Numbered from the stretch's first letter, positions 20,551-33,562 are shown. The stretch: DNA of 64,000 nucleotides from Trichobilharzia regenti (GCA_944472135.2 OX235263.1:29627379-29691378); one strand, 5' to 3'. The notes: a model not told the origin generated them from the sequence alone. A program made the numbers and translations.

Positions 20551-23500
20551 CAAAAATGCAAGCCATTCTTTAATTGTCATTAATTTGATTTAGTGAGTGA
20601 ACACTTATCTGAGAATACATCCGAAGAAGACCTTGAACAAATATCAGCCCACTTTCCATTGGTATTTAGCTGCCACAATGTATGTATACACTGCTAACTG
20701 CAGGATAGAAATAATTGAAGTAGAACTCACTTGCTAAATTTCATAGCCTCAAGTTATTCACTAAATCCTCTTGTTTTTTATGAAGCTATTTAATATTATT
20801 CTATGTTTAGAAAATAAGAAGAAATTTCTGAATGCCTCATTACACAAATCACATCCTGTATGTATATCGTGAAATCTTAGTAAAGTATTTTGAAAACATA
20901 ACATAGAATTAGTGGACAGTACAATTCTTTAAACTGCTGTTTCGTAAGAAACTGTTATTGTAGGGTAAAATGTCACTTCAAACTTTATTTGATCTACTAC
21001 AGTGCTGAACAGATACAGCGTAAGCCTCCATTTTATATAGTATGATTATCTTTCAATTTCCTTAGGAATTTAATCTTTCCCACTTATATATTCCTCTCCA
21101 TCTTCTGAAATTAAAGTACATGATTGTAGCTATGTACAAGATAAGACCATTTTTTGTAGAGAATGTATTTAAGTTGTGCAAAGCATTAATTAACGATGCT
21201 TTACCCACAGTTACTGAAAGTCGATAAAATTCCCCTTAATTCATTCGGTTTGTTAACTTATAATTGCCAAGTCCTCAAATATTATTTCTACATAGAAATT
21301 TTTTTAGCCCATAGTAGGGTAACGAATGTTGCATTATTTCTCAGTATTAGTTCATTTAAATGCCAGACACATTTCTAACTAAATGACTGTGTAGAGTGCT
21401 TACAGGTAATTTCACTACTGTGTACACTTCTCTGTTTTATATTTCTTAAACAGTGAGTCAAAGTTGAGAGTTCGGTTCTACACTTTACATAATATTCAGA
21501 AGTTGATTTTAAAGGAATTACGCTAACAGTAGTCTTAAAGACTGTCTGAGTAAAGAAACCTTGAAAATCCACATAAACTAACTGTTATAAATTGTTAAAA
21601 CTTCAAAGCTGACGGTTCTACCTCATGATACATCTTACGCTTCCTTAGTTAATTTGAGCAACGAATATTAAATTAAAACTACCTTCGATTACTTAATGGC
21701 TTTATAGAGTTATATATCTTAAACCCTTGATGCTAGTTAAACTCAGAGCAGAGGTATTTAATCTACATAGGAACTGTTTGTTGTTTCAAAACACTGTAGT
21801 TTCAGTGAGTCCATGGAGGTAGAGTAAAATGACATAGGCCTAACCAAGAAGAAAAACAATACAAGAAGTGACGAAACGTCTGAAACTTTTGGTAAGTGCA
21901 TATTTTCACTCTATCGAAAAACTACTCAGTCATTCACTTTAATCATTTAACCTGGATGATATATGATGAATGAGCTGCTCAAGGTTGCTCAAATCTCAAA
22001 CTATATCTCAACCTTTGACGAACAGTGTTCATTGAAGAGTACCAAACTCTTTATTCACTGGATTTAATTTTGACCAACATATTACATCTGGTATTTCAGA
22101 CAGATAGGCACACGACGTAGTAAAACTAAATTCTATAAATGTAACTTCTAGAAGTAGGTTGGAAAATATTATAAAACTGTTAGGGAACTGGTTGAGCATT
22201 AGCATTACCATTACAAACACAAAGGTGATAAGTATATTTCTTTACGAAGTCACATGATTTCCCTTGTCAGATGTAAGAGGTAGAAGACCGCCCCAAAATG
22301 TTTGTTGACTATTATAGGATGTTGTGCAGAGTGAAATAGTATGATGCCTAAGAGCTCAATCGATCGTTTGAAGTTCTGTTTAACTTCAGTTTTTAAAGTT
22401 ATAGTTGTGTACACATAGTTTAATTGTGAAATGTTCATTGTCTTACTAAACTTCATTGTCAGCATCAGCTCTAAACATTGTAAGCTTTTCAAATTCCCTA
22501 TGAATGAAACAGCCAGCTATTGTAAGGGACTTGGTTGTGATTGGTTACCTTGTATAGCTTATCATTATTGTTCACTTGCATCCACTTTATTTGACCTGAT
22601 ATTGAATATTGTTTCTTTCATTATCCAATAAACATGATCTACGTTAGATTCACTTTACTGTTGGGCTTCTAGGAATCCCCTAGCATTCCAGTTTTTCCTT
22701 TGTCTGGAATTTCCTTTCATTTTTTTCCCACATCGATTAATTTCCTTAGTTATGTACTTGCAAAGATATGAACGAATGAATTTCATGTCATGATATCGGA
22801 ACTGCCAAGTCGAGTTATTTATTTCCCTTTCAAGAACTCTTAATGTACGAGTTATTTAAAGAACACAACAGGAAACTAAAATTTTTGAACCGATCCTGTG
22901 ATTATCCTGTAAAATCAGGGTTTCTAGAAAATAATTTAAAGCAAACGACATTGAAAGTACGATGTCGCTTGATTTCACAGCTTCTCACACTCCGAAATAG
23001 AATTATGAAATAAGACATAAATCTATAGACTGTATCATACTTGGTTATCGCACTTCTGTGTTTTAAGATAGTTCTTAACACTGATAACTAAACGGTACAT
23101 AGTTTCCTTTGCTAGATTTTGTTTACCTACACACTGTTAAGTTTAATGAAATTTTGTTAAATTTCTGTGGATTCGAATTTTTTTTGGTTCAAAGATTTCA
23201 TCATAAGCTGACATCACTTTTAGAACCCACCGGGGTTAGGGTCCCTACAATAACCAGTACTTGAAGATTCAACCGTCCGAATATACACAATTCCTTGTTG
23301 ACTGAAAACGGATTCTTTTAGACCTTAGATATTAATCTAATTTAGAATTCACAGTACATCAGAACACAAGCGGTTATTTACTGTAAGAAATATTGACGAA
23401 ATGTACTTTTTACAGTGTACATAAGTACAGGAATTACGAGTAATAACTTTAGTCTCAAAGTGGGAAACGCTTTTAATAAATTGATAGGAGTTATGGAGCT

Positions 23501-24060
23501 ATTCTTCTCATAAAATAGGTAGTTGCACTTACTACGATTTTCAGTTAAAGATTTTCTTTATTAGACTTTGTATGAATTATAGCCTAAAAAGAAATTCGTG
23601 GAATGATCTGTTCCCAATGTGATGAGTTTTATATTTAATTCGGGTTTAAAATCAAAGTTTGGTCTTCTAGCTGCACTGAGGGACAAAGCTTCCTCACTCA
23701 GTCTAACAATGTAAACAGAAAATGAATACTAATAGTCTCCTTTGTAGGATGTTTCTGAAAAGAAGGGTTATTCAGGTAATTACATACTTTTATGGTAGCT
23801 TGTTATTTAGTACACCGGACAATTTCAAACCATCACTCTTAATAGATATTCAGTCATTAGAAGTTGTGAGCATCAAGTGTATTTCGATTTTTATAACTTT
23901 ATGAGAGATCCGAAAGCCTTGGCAAATTTAGCAACATTGGTCCTTCTCAATGCTTTAGTGTGACCATTCATTCTGTTCATGTGAAATTCTCTCTCTCTTA
24001 GCCAATCTAACCACAATAAAATCTCATATTTAGGTATTAATAACTAACCTGCAGTTAATT
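20551..24060. other. Long non-coding stretch, nothing recognised
   Basis: About 3.5 kb of AT-rich DNA. Only short ORFs (under 85 codons) without recognisable motifs are present. A faint family A SINE remnant occurs around 23200-23260 (TTTCATCATAAGCTGACATC). Likely intron or intergenic DNA to the left of the K2P exon. Confidence 0.5.
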
Positions 24061-24290
24061 TCTTGAAGAGAACTACCAAGAACAGGACAAAGTGGAGATG
24101 TACTGTTGAAGCTGTCAAGTGGAACCCTAAATGGAAGCGACAAGTGAGGCATCCGAAAGGGAGAAAGAGATGACAGCCTATAAAAGATCGTGGGGTATGC
24201 TATTGAGGACTGCGGCGAAGAGGATAAAGGGGAGAAGGCCTATGTTCCACTCAGAACCCAAGAGACTAATAATAATTAATCTCCTGAATT
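24061..24290 (+). pseudogene. RTE-type LINE, 3' end relic
   Basis: Reads as the RTE C-terminus (RRTKWRCTVEAVKWNPKWKR, then a YKRSWG...RTAAKRIKGRRPM segment) with stops, followed by GGCCTATGTTCCACTCAGAAC and a TAATAATAATTAAT tail. Same 3' tail type as 10265-10310 and 34930-34973. Confidence 0.6.
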
Positions 24291-24397
24291 GCCATTGGGA
24301 AGTCATAACCAATATGATTAAACACTTTGGATATGGTGACATATAGTCAGCATTCATGAAAAATCCCAATTCGAACGTTGATAGACAGAAGACCAGT
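24291..24397. other. Short spacer, nothing recognised
   Basis: About 100 bp between the RTE relic tail and the PLE2 fragment. Confidence 0.4.
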
Positions 24398-24465
24398 GTG
24401 ATTCAGCGAAGAGTCTTTTTTCGGCGAATTCATTTTCATAGCTGTACAGTCGCAAATATATATGG
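24398..24465 (-). ncRNA. Degenerate hammerhead-like motif of PLE family 2
   Basis: Minus strand: ATATATATTTGCGACTGTA, then CAGC, a decayed core TATGAAAA, TGAATTCGCC as stem II, GAAA, a stem III with AAGA/TCTT, then C and GCTG to close stem I. Confidence 0.45.
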
Positions 24466-25530
24466 TTGTTTTGTATGCATGTGTACATTAAATTTGTCAA
24501 AAATACAATTAGTAAGTTCAGATGGATTGGTTGTCGATATAAGAGCATAGTAACAAAAGTGATGAGTTGTCACAAACGATTGTTCAAGAAGAGCTTCATA
24601 ATAACCTGAATAGTTTGATGAAAGAGTTGTGCTCAGGGTGAACATGGAAACAAAATAACATACGGAATTACAAACAAGGGTAAAGTCAAATCAAGCAAAC
24701 AAACAAAAGTTAAGTCAAACCAACGGCGTTGTTACCCTGAGAGTAGAAGTGGTTGAATAATTTTCTTTCGTGTGCATAGTTCTGGTTCTTCCCACTGAAT
24801 GGCTAGGACTTCTGCGATGCAAACAAGACGGAAACGTTTTGTCTTTGGCAGATTACTTTGAAGGAGGTGTTTGTTGAGATGGAATGACCAGTGTTGACGA
24901 GATGTTCGATTATTGCACACCTTATACGGCCCCTACATCCTTTCTGCAGCCACCCTGAATAGTATACTTTCATTCTTTTTGACCCGATGCGTGTTGAACG
25001 ACCGATGTACCTGGCTCCACACCAACAGGTGAACTGATATATACACACAAAATTCATCAGGTGTGGGATCTTGCCCTTTGGGCTTCTGCGGATCAGCGGG
25101 CGACTAGAGAACACTACTCTCAATGTTGCCTCGAAGAAACTTCCTCTTAAAGAAGTGGAAATTCTCCTCCTAACGACATTATTGAGTAGGTCGCCTTTGA
25201 AGTCGAGGTTCATTTAAAGTATCTTTTTTGGCACGGATGGTGTCCCTTGCTTTTGGCTTTCCTTTTTAATGTTTTTGTCTATAAATATGGGTGGATAACC
25301 ATCTTGTATGAAGATTTCCGTCAGGAGGTGTTAATCTTCCAGGGTATCAGAGCTGCAGATGTGTCTGACGCGAGTGGCAAGAGTTCTAATTAGGTTTCTT
25401 TTACGAATGATTGGTACCCAGCTGTAGAAGCTTGTCAGTTGGCCGTTCCATGTGGGTTTCCTATGGATGAACCTTCTTAAATTTTCGTCAACTCTCCTTG
25501 TAAGTTCAACATCAAGAAAAGGGATTTTAG
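24398..25530 (-). pseudogene. Penelope-like element family 2, linker to GIY-YIG with 3' end
   Basis: Minus-strand order: RFIHRKPTWNGQL (near 25460), RKRNLIRTLATRVRHICS, a stop near 25330, the GYPPIFIDKN segment, KKILYMNLDFKGD, then the endonuclease part CIYQFTCWCGARYIGRS, EHLVNTGHSISTNTSF and the terminal QPLLLSG. The YIG half of GIY-YIG is intact (YIGRS). Downstream (24398-24720) is the 3' UTR with a TATA-like and hammerhead-like module. Its 3' part is nearly the same as 16256-16807. 5'-truncated and interrupted. Confidence 0.8.
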
Positions 25531-26344
25531 ATTAGTTTTCAGTTTCAGCAGTGAACTTTGTCAACAGTCACATTTCATTGGAGTTAAATCACGTGTCAAA
25601 TTCAAAAATGTTTAAATCAGTACACAGTTACTGAATGGTTTGAATTCAGATCTGGATAATGGTTGTAGGTTCTTAAACTTAAACAGGAGAACAATGCAGT
25701 GCTACTAGGTTTTCAGTAGTTTCTCGACAGCACATGTGCAAATATGCGGTTCAAACGATAGAGAATTTCATAAAAATATTGTATCAAGGATCAAGACTTT
25801 GACATCGTCTTTTAGTTAATATGATGATTGCAAATGCACGAATGTGAGAATTAGTTCGTCAAAAATATCACTGTTCTAACAGCGACTGTCTTTTTGTCTT
25901 GGTAAAATCGTTTATAAATATTTCACTGCTTAAAGATTCACAGTGGACATTATTTATTGAAATTAGGCAGTAATAAACCTTAGAACTAGACGCTTTAACA
26001 ATTTTCGACGAATGTAACCCTTATTTTTCGACTTAGTCCCAAACAGAAATAAGTAAATTAGAAATCTTACAGTGAAGTTTCATTTCCATGATACTTGTAA
26101 AATAACCGTTAGATATCCACAGTTACAGTGACTTCTACTCGCTTAAAGCGAATGACTCACAATTCTTAGGAGTCTTTTTATAAACCGTTAACTGCACGGA
26201 GTATCATCTGTCCTAATCGATAGTGTTATAAGATGTACTAATGAATGAAATTGAACACTGCACTTAAAGGCCAGTTTTTTTAATTAACCTGGCTTTAAGT
26301 CTAATTGCTTATCAAAAAAATTCTCAAATTCAGCTTCCTTCTTT
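25531..26344. other. Non-coding, nothing recognised
   Basis: No supported ORF or repeat family. Confidence 0.45.
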
Positions 26345-26572
26345 CGGATTTAATTTGCATTCCAAGCGAAATATGGGAATTTAAGCTTGAGCTCTGAAAT
26401 TTAAGTACAAGTGGATATTCCTAGCCTCGCCCCCAAATTTCACTCCTTATCACGCTTACAACCGGCTATGCGAGTTTTAGGAGTGCATCGACAGGGGATC
26501 AGACATGAACCACGTGAGATGTGGTTGGCAAGCATTCCGCTACTGAAATGCCGACGCACTCAGCTTCTTTCA
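26345..26572 (-). mobile_element. SINE family B, diverged copy
   Basis: Minus-strand head GCGTCGGCATTTCAGTAG with CCAACCACATCTCACG and a damaged B box, then a body and a tail region near 26350-26380. Matched by order of blocks, not by high identity. Confidence 0.5.
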
Positions 26573-27286
26573 CACCGAATAATTATTTATTTATATCAAA
26601 TTTTCTGTAATAATACAAATATTACAAAACGCCAATACTGTGATGAAAACACTATTTAGATAAAGCAATAAGAAGACGTTGTTTGTCTGAATTGTTTGAT
26701 GTATTTGCTCAACTTATTTCGAACAATCTGATTCATCAGACACGGACTTGTCAGAGGAATATATACATGTGAAATTAATAAAGAGTGAAGAGGTGAGAAA
26801 ATAGACCAATTAGGCCAAGTTAAAAGGACATATTGAAGGTCAAAGTAACAATGAAGACCACTGAACCAAATAGCAGAGGTAATGGTACATCTCCCCTGGC
26901 TGGTATCAAAACAACATTTACCAAGAAAGGTTTAATGTGAGGACGAATTGTTGCTTTGAACGCATAAAGGTGGCTTAAACTTTCTAATTGCTAGGGCTTC
27001 CACAAACTTTAGGATACGCCCCAAACACGTTTTATAGGTTTAGAAGATCTGTTAACGTCAATTTTATGTCCTGTCTCTATAATATGTTTCACAATAGAAG
27101 AACTAGGTCTCCTGTTCTCACAGTTAATAGGTTTTGAAGATTCCATTTTTTTCTGGAGCCACTATTAATTATTTTCCCTTCTAAGTGTCAATATTTTTAG
27201 TAATATTTGTCTTGATTAAAAATCTTATATTATTTTATGTATGGTTTAATCCCCATGAATGTTTCTTTTTTTGAAACCTACTCTAG
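26573..27286 (+). other. End of the intron upstream of the K2P exon
   Basis: Non-coding, ending in a pyrimidine-rich run (TGTTTCTTTTTTT) and an AG acceptor at 27285-27286. No upstream exon encoding M1 and the first part of pore 1 was found in the window. Confidence 0.55.
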
Positions 27287-28170
27287 GTTATGGACATATT
27301 GTGCCTAGAACAGATGTTGGACGTGCAATGACTGTAATCTACGCTCTATTCGGTATACCATTAGTTCTCTTGTGTTTAGCTAATCTTGGTGGTTTTCTAG
27401 CCCATACAGTACGTATTGTATATACAAATTCATGTCTTCGATATCATGAATATATTACTAAGAAAAGATCTTCCATACCAGATGCTCCATTAATAAAATA
27501 TCTACGAAATAAGAAGTTATTTGATCCGGCTAAAAATAAATTACTCAGTCACATATTTCATAAACACGACTCAAATGATACTACATCACATGAAAAATCT
27601 GACAGCTCGACAACACCACCACAACCATTAACAACAACAACAACAACGACAGCAACATTAACTGGAGATTATTCCTTTCACAATAAATACATCTCAAAAC
27701 AACCTTTTAATAAATTTCACAGTATTGATTATAATGCACTGCGCTTTGAAAGACGAGCTCATTCACTTTTACACACTTTAGCAAGTTCACAGTCGATAAT
27801 TTCACCGTATATACAAAAAGAAAAAGAGAAAAGTGAAGAATTACAAGTACCAATATGGTTTACACTATTAGTGTTTTTCGTATATATGCTGGTCGGTGCA
27901 ATTATTTTCTCTCAATGGGAAAGTTGGAGTGTATTACAGTCAGCGTATTTTGTTTTCATCACATTATCAACAATTGGTTTTGGTGATTTTGTTCCAGGCA
28001 TACAAAATGATACATGGCATGAAAATTCAACAAAACCAGTATTTTGTTGTTTTTATTTATTATTTGGTCTCTCCATGGTTGTTATGTCATTCAATCTAAT
28101 GCAAGAGGAGGTAAAGACTAGATTCAGACATTTTGCTTATAAAGTTGGATTGATAGAAGAACAAGAATGA
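27287..28170 (+). CDS. Two-pore-domain potassium (K2P) channel, terminal coding exon
   Basis: K2P channels are dimers of four-helix, two-pore subunits that carry background potassium current across the plasma membrane. The exon starts inside pore 1: the AG acceptor at 27285-27286 leaves GT to finish a glycine codon of GYGHIVPRT (phase 1 intron). Then come M2 (about 27325-27425, IYALFGIPLVLLCLANLGG), a long cytoplasmic loop with an ACA-repeat threonine run (27632-27660), M3 (about 27850-27912), pore 2 with TIGFGDF (27970-27990), M4 (28036-28096) and a short tail ending EEQE before TGA. M1 and the start of pore 1 are missing and must be in exons outside or upstream. An ATG at 27259 is intronic. 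This is the only host gene I can support. Subfamily not assigned. Confidence 0.92.
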
Positions 28171-29073
28171 TCTACTGACCCTGTTGTTCTTCTTCTTCTT
28201 TTCTACAGATGTCTTTATCATTTAAAAAAATAAAAGAAATATCTCCTCTTGTTGTATGCTGGTTGTTGTCTGCTCATGTAATAATGTTTGCATATTTTGG
28301 TGTCTTTGCGTTGTATTCAGATAACTTTGTCTTGTGATATGTTGTCCTGTCATCATCCTGTCTCCTATTTTGTCTTCTACATTTTATTCCACTGTTGCAT
28401 GATGGACGTGTTCGCCTTCTTAGAGAAATTATATTTTAAAACCACAGCTGATTATAAATAGTAGAAGAAAAGGCTTAGTAGAGAGAGAGAGAGAGACTGA
28501 TGAATTGAATGCTAATTTATTATGGTGTTATACCTAATCGATGTTCAATTTATTGTGTAAATGCCAACATTAGCACTATGACACTACTGTCTTTACTCTT
28601 AACTATTGAAATATTGTATTGCTATTAGTGTTTATAAAAATGTGTCTCATATTATATTTTTATTGATACAACAGTGTCTTGACTGTCGAATGATAAATGA
28701 ATAATAAAAAGGAGTGTGTAAGCGTAAAAGAATTTTAGTCCTTTGATTACTTTAAGATGAAAAGGAAATGAGATTTCTGTAAAAGATTTTCTCTAATGGC
28801 TTTTAGAATAATCTGAAACAGGTGAAATTATGCCTTTCTATTAACTCACGCAGCAACAATCCATCACAAATAATTCATATAAAATGAGCACAAGCATTGC
28901 GGGAATTAGACAGAGTGTAAATCCAGGGTATATGTCGTATCTCTTGAAAACTAATTTAGCTTATTAGCAGAATTCTATTAGTCTCCTGTATTCAGCTTAC
29001 ACAAGCTTTATGTTTTACTGAAAAGTTTTGATGGAGATAAAACACTGCAGAACGAAGTAATTTATCATGCATT
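28171..29073 (+). other. Region downstream of the K2P stop (3' UTR and beyond)
   Basis: Begins with the probable 3' UTR; AATAAA-type poly(A) signals occur at about 28228 (weak) and at 28702-28707. A GA dinucleotide run lies at about 28483-28495. No other ORF supported. Confidence 0.5.
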
Positions 29074-29083
29074 ATACAAGTTA

Positions 29084-29318
29084 ATAAGGGTCGGTGGCAC
29101 AGCGATTAAGACGCTAGCCAACCATGCATATGGTCCGGGGTTCGATCCCCGGCCACTGGACGCACTCCTTTACCTCACTAAGCCAGAAATAATGCTGGTA
29201 AAGAGGAAAGGTTGGGCATGAGGCTAGCAACCACATTCTGTAAAAATAAATACTGCTACAGAAACTTCAAGTCACTGGACTGAAGCCCTATTTTCCACTG
29301 GGAACGTGAAGGAAAAAA
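29084..29318 (+). mobile_element. SINE family B with target-site duplication
   Basis: tRNA-like head TCGGTGGCACAGCGATTAAG, good B box GGGGTTCGATCCCC, body AGAGGAAAGGTTGGGCATGA, and tail GAAGCCCTATTTTCCACTGG then GAAGGAAAAAAA. Flanked by ATACAAGTTA at 29074-29083 and 29319-29328. The tail matches the RTE 3' end. Confidence 0.8.
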
Positions 29319-29328
29319 ATACAAGTTA

Positions 29329-29862
29329 GTACGTGCGAGATGTCTCTAAGGAAGATTAAGAAAAGGTAAAATGTTATTCACTTATCCCCTCAAACGTAAA
29401 TTTCACTTTTATTTGAAATTCGTTAGCTACATTTATATATATAATAATATTCCATGAAATAATGTTTTTATATCATGACCTGAAAATAAAATCCATTGGC
29501 TTCTATACCATATGATTATCCGAAATGCTACTAGGTTACAAGTACCACATACTGTGTAGTGTGTAACCAGCGTCCAGTGGTGTTCTAAGCATTCAAAGGT
29601 GAGTGTATAAGCTAATAGACATTTTTCAACAAAGCAGATATTTTTAAACAGAAAGGAAATGTTTTATTAAGGGTTTGAAAGCTCCAATAAAGGTTAAGGA
29701 TAAAGTGTGCTTGAAATGACAAGAAAATATTATGGAGTTACAGTAAGCTAATAAATATCAAGAAAACGACTTCACTGGAATGCAGTTCGAATCACAGTTG
29801 GATAACTAGTAGAAAATATATCTGATAGACAGAAAACATTCATTATCTACTTAATTATGACT
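29329..29862. other. Non-coding, nothing recognised
   Basis: AT-rich, no supported feature. Confidence 0.45.
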
Positions 29863-30212
29863 TAAGAGTTTGATTAAAAAACTTGGAGGATCTGGACTTC
29901 GCCGACCGATGATATATGTCTGATTTCCCACAATCTGGAAGGTATGCGAGTGAAAATTTGCGACAATTTGGCAGAAGAATCATCCAGAGAAGATTATACT
30001 TCAGGTGAACATAGAGAAAACAGAGGTGATGAAGATTTCTGACCAACACCAACAGCAGCTATAACAACAACAACAGACGACAATCAGCATAAATGCGAGG
30101 AACCTGAAACAAACAACCTCCTCTAACTACCTGGGAAGCATCGTTTCAACTACAGGCGGAACCGACGAGGATATCAAAGCAAGAATCGGAAAAGCAAGAC
30201 AAGCTTTCATTT

Positions 30213-30387
30213 ATTTTATTTTTTTATTTTAGATTACAGCTTGATTCCACACCGTATTTTTGGTACAAGTATGGTCGGTAGCCCGAATTTCGCAGGCCGA
30301 CCATAGATATCAGGTGTGCGTCAGCAGGAGATCGAACCTCAGAACATGAGCATGGTCGACGAGAGTCCTAACCACTGTGCCAACGAC
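30213..30387 (-). mobile_element. SINE family D inserted in the RTE copy
   Basis: Minus-strand head GTTGGCACAGTGGTTAGGAC with B box GAGGTTCGATCTCC, and tail GGAATCAAGCTGTAATCT. It splits RTE sequence that is continuous at 59755-59780. Confidence 0.75.
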
Positions 30388-30846
30388 TCAAGTGTTTGTG
30401 GAGGTTAACAGCACCCAGCATGAAAAATAACATCCGGATTTTCAACTCCAATGTGAAGTCAGTCAGTGCTGCTATAGGGATCAGAGACTTCACTAGCGCA
30501 TCATAAAGAGCATCTCAAACAAACTTCAGACCTTCATTAACAGTTGTCTTCGCTCAATACTTCGCTCAAGATCAGATGGCCAGCCAGAAAAGATCAGGAA
30601 CAGGGACCTCTGGCTATGAGCGAACCAAACAATCAGGAACCGATTGTGAAACAAATCGGCAGGAAGAAATGGAGATGGATTGGCTGGTCATACGCTGAGG
30701 AAACCATCAAGTGAGTGACATCACTAGACAAGCCATCGCTCGAGTGGAACCCGTCGGAAAGAGAAGCGGGCGGCGATTTGGTCGTCAGTGGAAGGGTGGG
30801 GTGACTTGGAGGAGGTGATGTGAAGAGGAGATGAGAGTTTAGAGGT

Positions 30847-31137
30847 TGACGGATATCTTGTTCAGCAACTTCTAACTAATTTATTCTCGCGTACCAGAGA
30901 CAAAGCAAAAGCCAATATTTGATCGCCCAAACTACGTGATATATTTCGGGACCAAAACAAGCCGTCAGACGAACGCTTAGCTGGCTAGTGATCGTGCACG
31001 TGACACGACGGGGTACCAAATGGCGAGGATGCTTGACCGGAAGCCTTCAGCTAAACAAGTCGACTTAAACAGTGGTGGTCAGCATCCAATGAGTGATTGC
31101 TGTGGTCAATAATTTTGGGGAATTATTTACCGCTACA
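30847..31137 (-). repeat. 3' LTR of the nested gypsy element
   Basis: Minus strand begins TGTAGCGGTAAATAATTCC directly after the polypurine tract (31138-31152). The outer end near 30847 is set by a TG/CA terminus and by the return of RTE sequence. Confidence 0.65.
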
Positions 31138-31152
31138 GCTCACTCCCCCCTA
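31138..31152 (-). promoter_or_regulatory. Polypurine tract
   Basis: TAGGGGGGAGTGAGC on the minus strand immediately before the LTR, the expected plus-strand primer site. Confidence 0.65.
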
Positions 31153-31638
31153 GTGGGGTCGTGAGGACCCTAAGACAGAACCAGCCGGAAGTAAAAAAAC
31201 TCGATGGTTCCCTTTCGGGTGAAAAAAATCTTCCGAGCGGCTTGGTGGCATGCCTACTGGTTTGTCTGCCTATGCTAATAGGGTGTTTGTACATAGCTTC
31301 CTTGTTGTTGTTCGTTGGATCCCGTGCTTCGTTTGTTTCCTGTCCAGTGCCCGTCGCACCTGGAAAAGAAAACAAGAACGCTAAGAACCATGTCGAGGAA
31401 AATGTACCAAATCAGCTTTTTTTGGTTAAAAAAATGATGTGCATTTACTATACAGTAAAATAATGCTAAGTTCAGAACATCGAAAAAAAATACATCTAAT
31501 TAAAATTTTTGTGTATGTTACATGAACTGTTGAAAAAAAATTTTAGTTGTGTTTAGTGGTACTGTATATAAAAAATTGATACGTCAAAAAAATAGTTAGT
31601 ACCACAAACGGATGAGTTGCGTGAATCACACGACTTCG

Positions 31639-32725
31639 TTAAGTCAAATAAGTGTGCAGATATTCTGGGAACCTTACGGTGCGTCCAGAACGGGTTTTCT
31701 TAGGAGGCTCGATAGAAGGTTCGGTAGCTGTCGCTGTGCTAGTGACTTCATCGATGTCTAAACGATCTTCTGTTACTTGTGGATTTTGGGGTACGTTGAG
31801 CTCTATGCTAATAGGATTACCCTCCAAGTAAGCCGGTTTCAGACGGTCAATGCTGACGGTGTCCTCGCGGCCGTTTTTGTCCAAGACAAAGAATTTATCA
31901 GAACGTTTAATTACCTTATAAGGTCCGTCGTATGGGGGTTCCAGGGGTCTGCGCACAGAGTCGCGACGAACAAATACATGTGAAGAAGTTTTCAAACACG
32001 GATGAACGAAAACATCAATGGACTGTGGACGAAGGGGAGCAGGTTTAACTGAACGCATTGCGTTTGTAAGCCTGCTGACGTATGAAGCGTGATCTACCAC
32101 TGGTGGGAAGCTCGAGGGAGAAACAAATTCACCAGGCAGTCGCAGTGTCGTGCCATATACTAGCTCGGCGCTAGTACAACCAGCATCGGTTTTCAAGGCG
32201 TTTCGTATCCCTAGGAGAACTAACGGAGGGATTCAGTCCAATGGGTGGTGTTTGCGGCTGACAGACCAGCTTTCAGCTGTCTGTGTAGACGTTCTACCAT
32301 ACCATTAGCTTGAGGATGGTAGGCTGTTGTTCGAAATCGCATGCAACCTAATATTTTAGTCAGGGCGAAGAATAAGCCACTTTCGAATTGCCGCCCGCGA
32401 TCAGTTGTTATGGAAGATGGGCATCCAAAGTTAGCGATCCATCTTTCTACGAAGACGCGTGCGACTGTTTCAGCAGATACGTCCTTGATGGGTACTGCTT
32501 CCGGCCATCGTGTGAATCGATCGATGCAAGTTAAAATATAGGTATATCCATGGATTCAGGAAGGGGTCCAACCAAATCTATATGGACGTGTTCGAAACGA
32601 GCGTCAGGGAGAAGAAAGGTGCCAAGTGGGCTTTTGGTGTGTCTTATCACCTTGCACTTTTGACAAGCTAAGCACGTGTGCCCATTCCCTTACTTCTTTA
32701 TTAATGCCAGGCCAACAAACCGACT
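31639..32725 (-). pseudogene. Gypsy integrase, core and C-terminal part
   Basis: Joins element cDNA to host DNA. The minus strand shows the DDE core: [20 protein letters not shown] (first Asp, about 32500), [11 protein letters not shown] (second Asp, about 32400), [17 protein letters not shown] (Glu, about 32290). The open part 31639-32196 continues with TSAELVYGTTLRLPGEF, HVFVRRDSVRRPLEPPYDGP (a GPY-type module) and ends RSGRTVRFPEYLHTYLT. A frame change separates core from C-terminal part near 32200, and the zinc-binding N-terminus is damaged, so it is inactive as it stands. Confidence 0.8.
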
Positions 32726-33562
32726 AGTTACGAGCTTGACAGTAGTTCGAATACCTGGGTGAGATAAGCCATGCAACGTATTGAAGACGTTACGGCGATA
32801 ACTTTTAGGCACGATGGGGCGAGGAGTACTCGTGGAAATGTGCATAGAATAGTATCTCTTCCCATACCTAAGGGTTTCTCAGCTAATTGTAGAGTTGTTT
32901 TCGACAACTCATGTTGAAGCTCGGTTCTTCTTTTTGAAGACGAGCCAGTTTTACAAGGTCTATGCCGTCGATTTGGGTGAGGGAACAAACGCGCGACAAG
33001 GCATCTGCCACAGTGTTGTTTACTCCGGATACATGGCGAATATCTGATGTAAACTGTGAGACGTAATCCAGTTGTCGTGATTCCCTGGGTGAATACTTAT
33101 CTGAAGGTGAGTTCAGAGAGTACGTCAGAGGTTTGTGATCAGTAAAAATTATGAATTCACGACCCTCTACCGAATGTCTAAAATGTCGTATAGCACAGTA
33201 CATAGCCAGAAGTTCTCTGCCGAATGTGCTGTACTTCGTTTCAGCTAATTGAAGGCGCTCGAGAAAAAGGCGAGTGGTTGCCACTCTTTGTCAACTAGCT
33301 GTTGTAGAACTGCGCCGATTGCAGTGTTTGATGCATCAACCGAGATACTTAACGGTGCCGTTGGATCCTGATACATCAGAAGTGTGGCATTCGCAATAGC
33401 TTTTTTAATCTGGGTAAAAGCATTTCGAGCAGACGCGTCAAGTTCTATGGACTTGTTATTCCCTCGAAGGAGGTCTGTCAATGGCTGAATCAAAGAGGCA
33501 CAGTTGGGAATAAAGCGTCGATAATAACTTACTAAGCCGTTAAAAGTGCGGAGACTTTTCAC
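32726..33562 (-). pseudogene. Gypsy RNase H region
   Basis: Degrades the RNA strand during reverse transcription. Visible on the minus strand: PLSISVDASNTAIGAVLQQ (about 33340, RNase H Asp), ETKYSTFGRELLAMYCAIRH, FIIFTDHKPLTYSLN (about 33150) and VNNTVADALSRV (about 33010), the classical Ty3/gypsy set. The reading frame changes between 33245 and 33284 and again near 32900. Confidence 0.8.

Noticed and set aside
27259..27286. ATG at 27259 as the start of the K2P protein
   Set aside because: The 28 nt before the AG acceptor are pyrimidine-rich and encode no M1 or pore helix; K2P proteins need M1 and the first half of pore 1 upstream.
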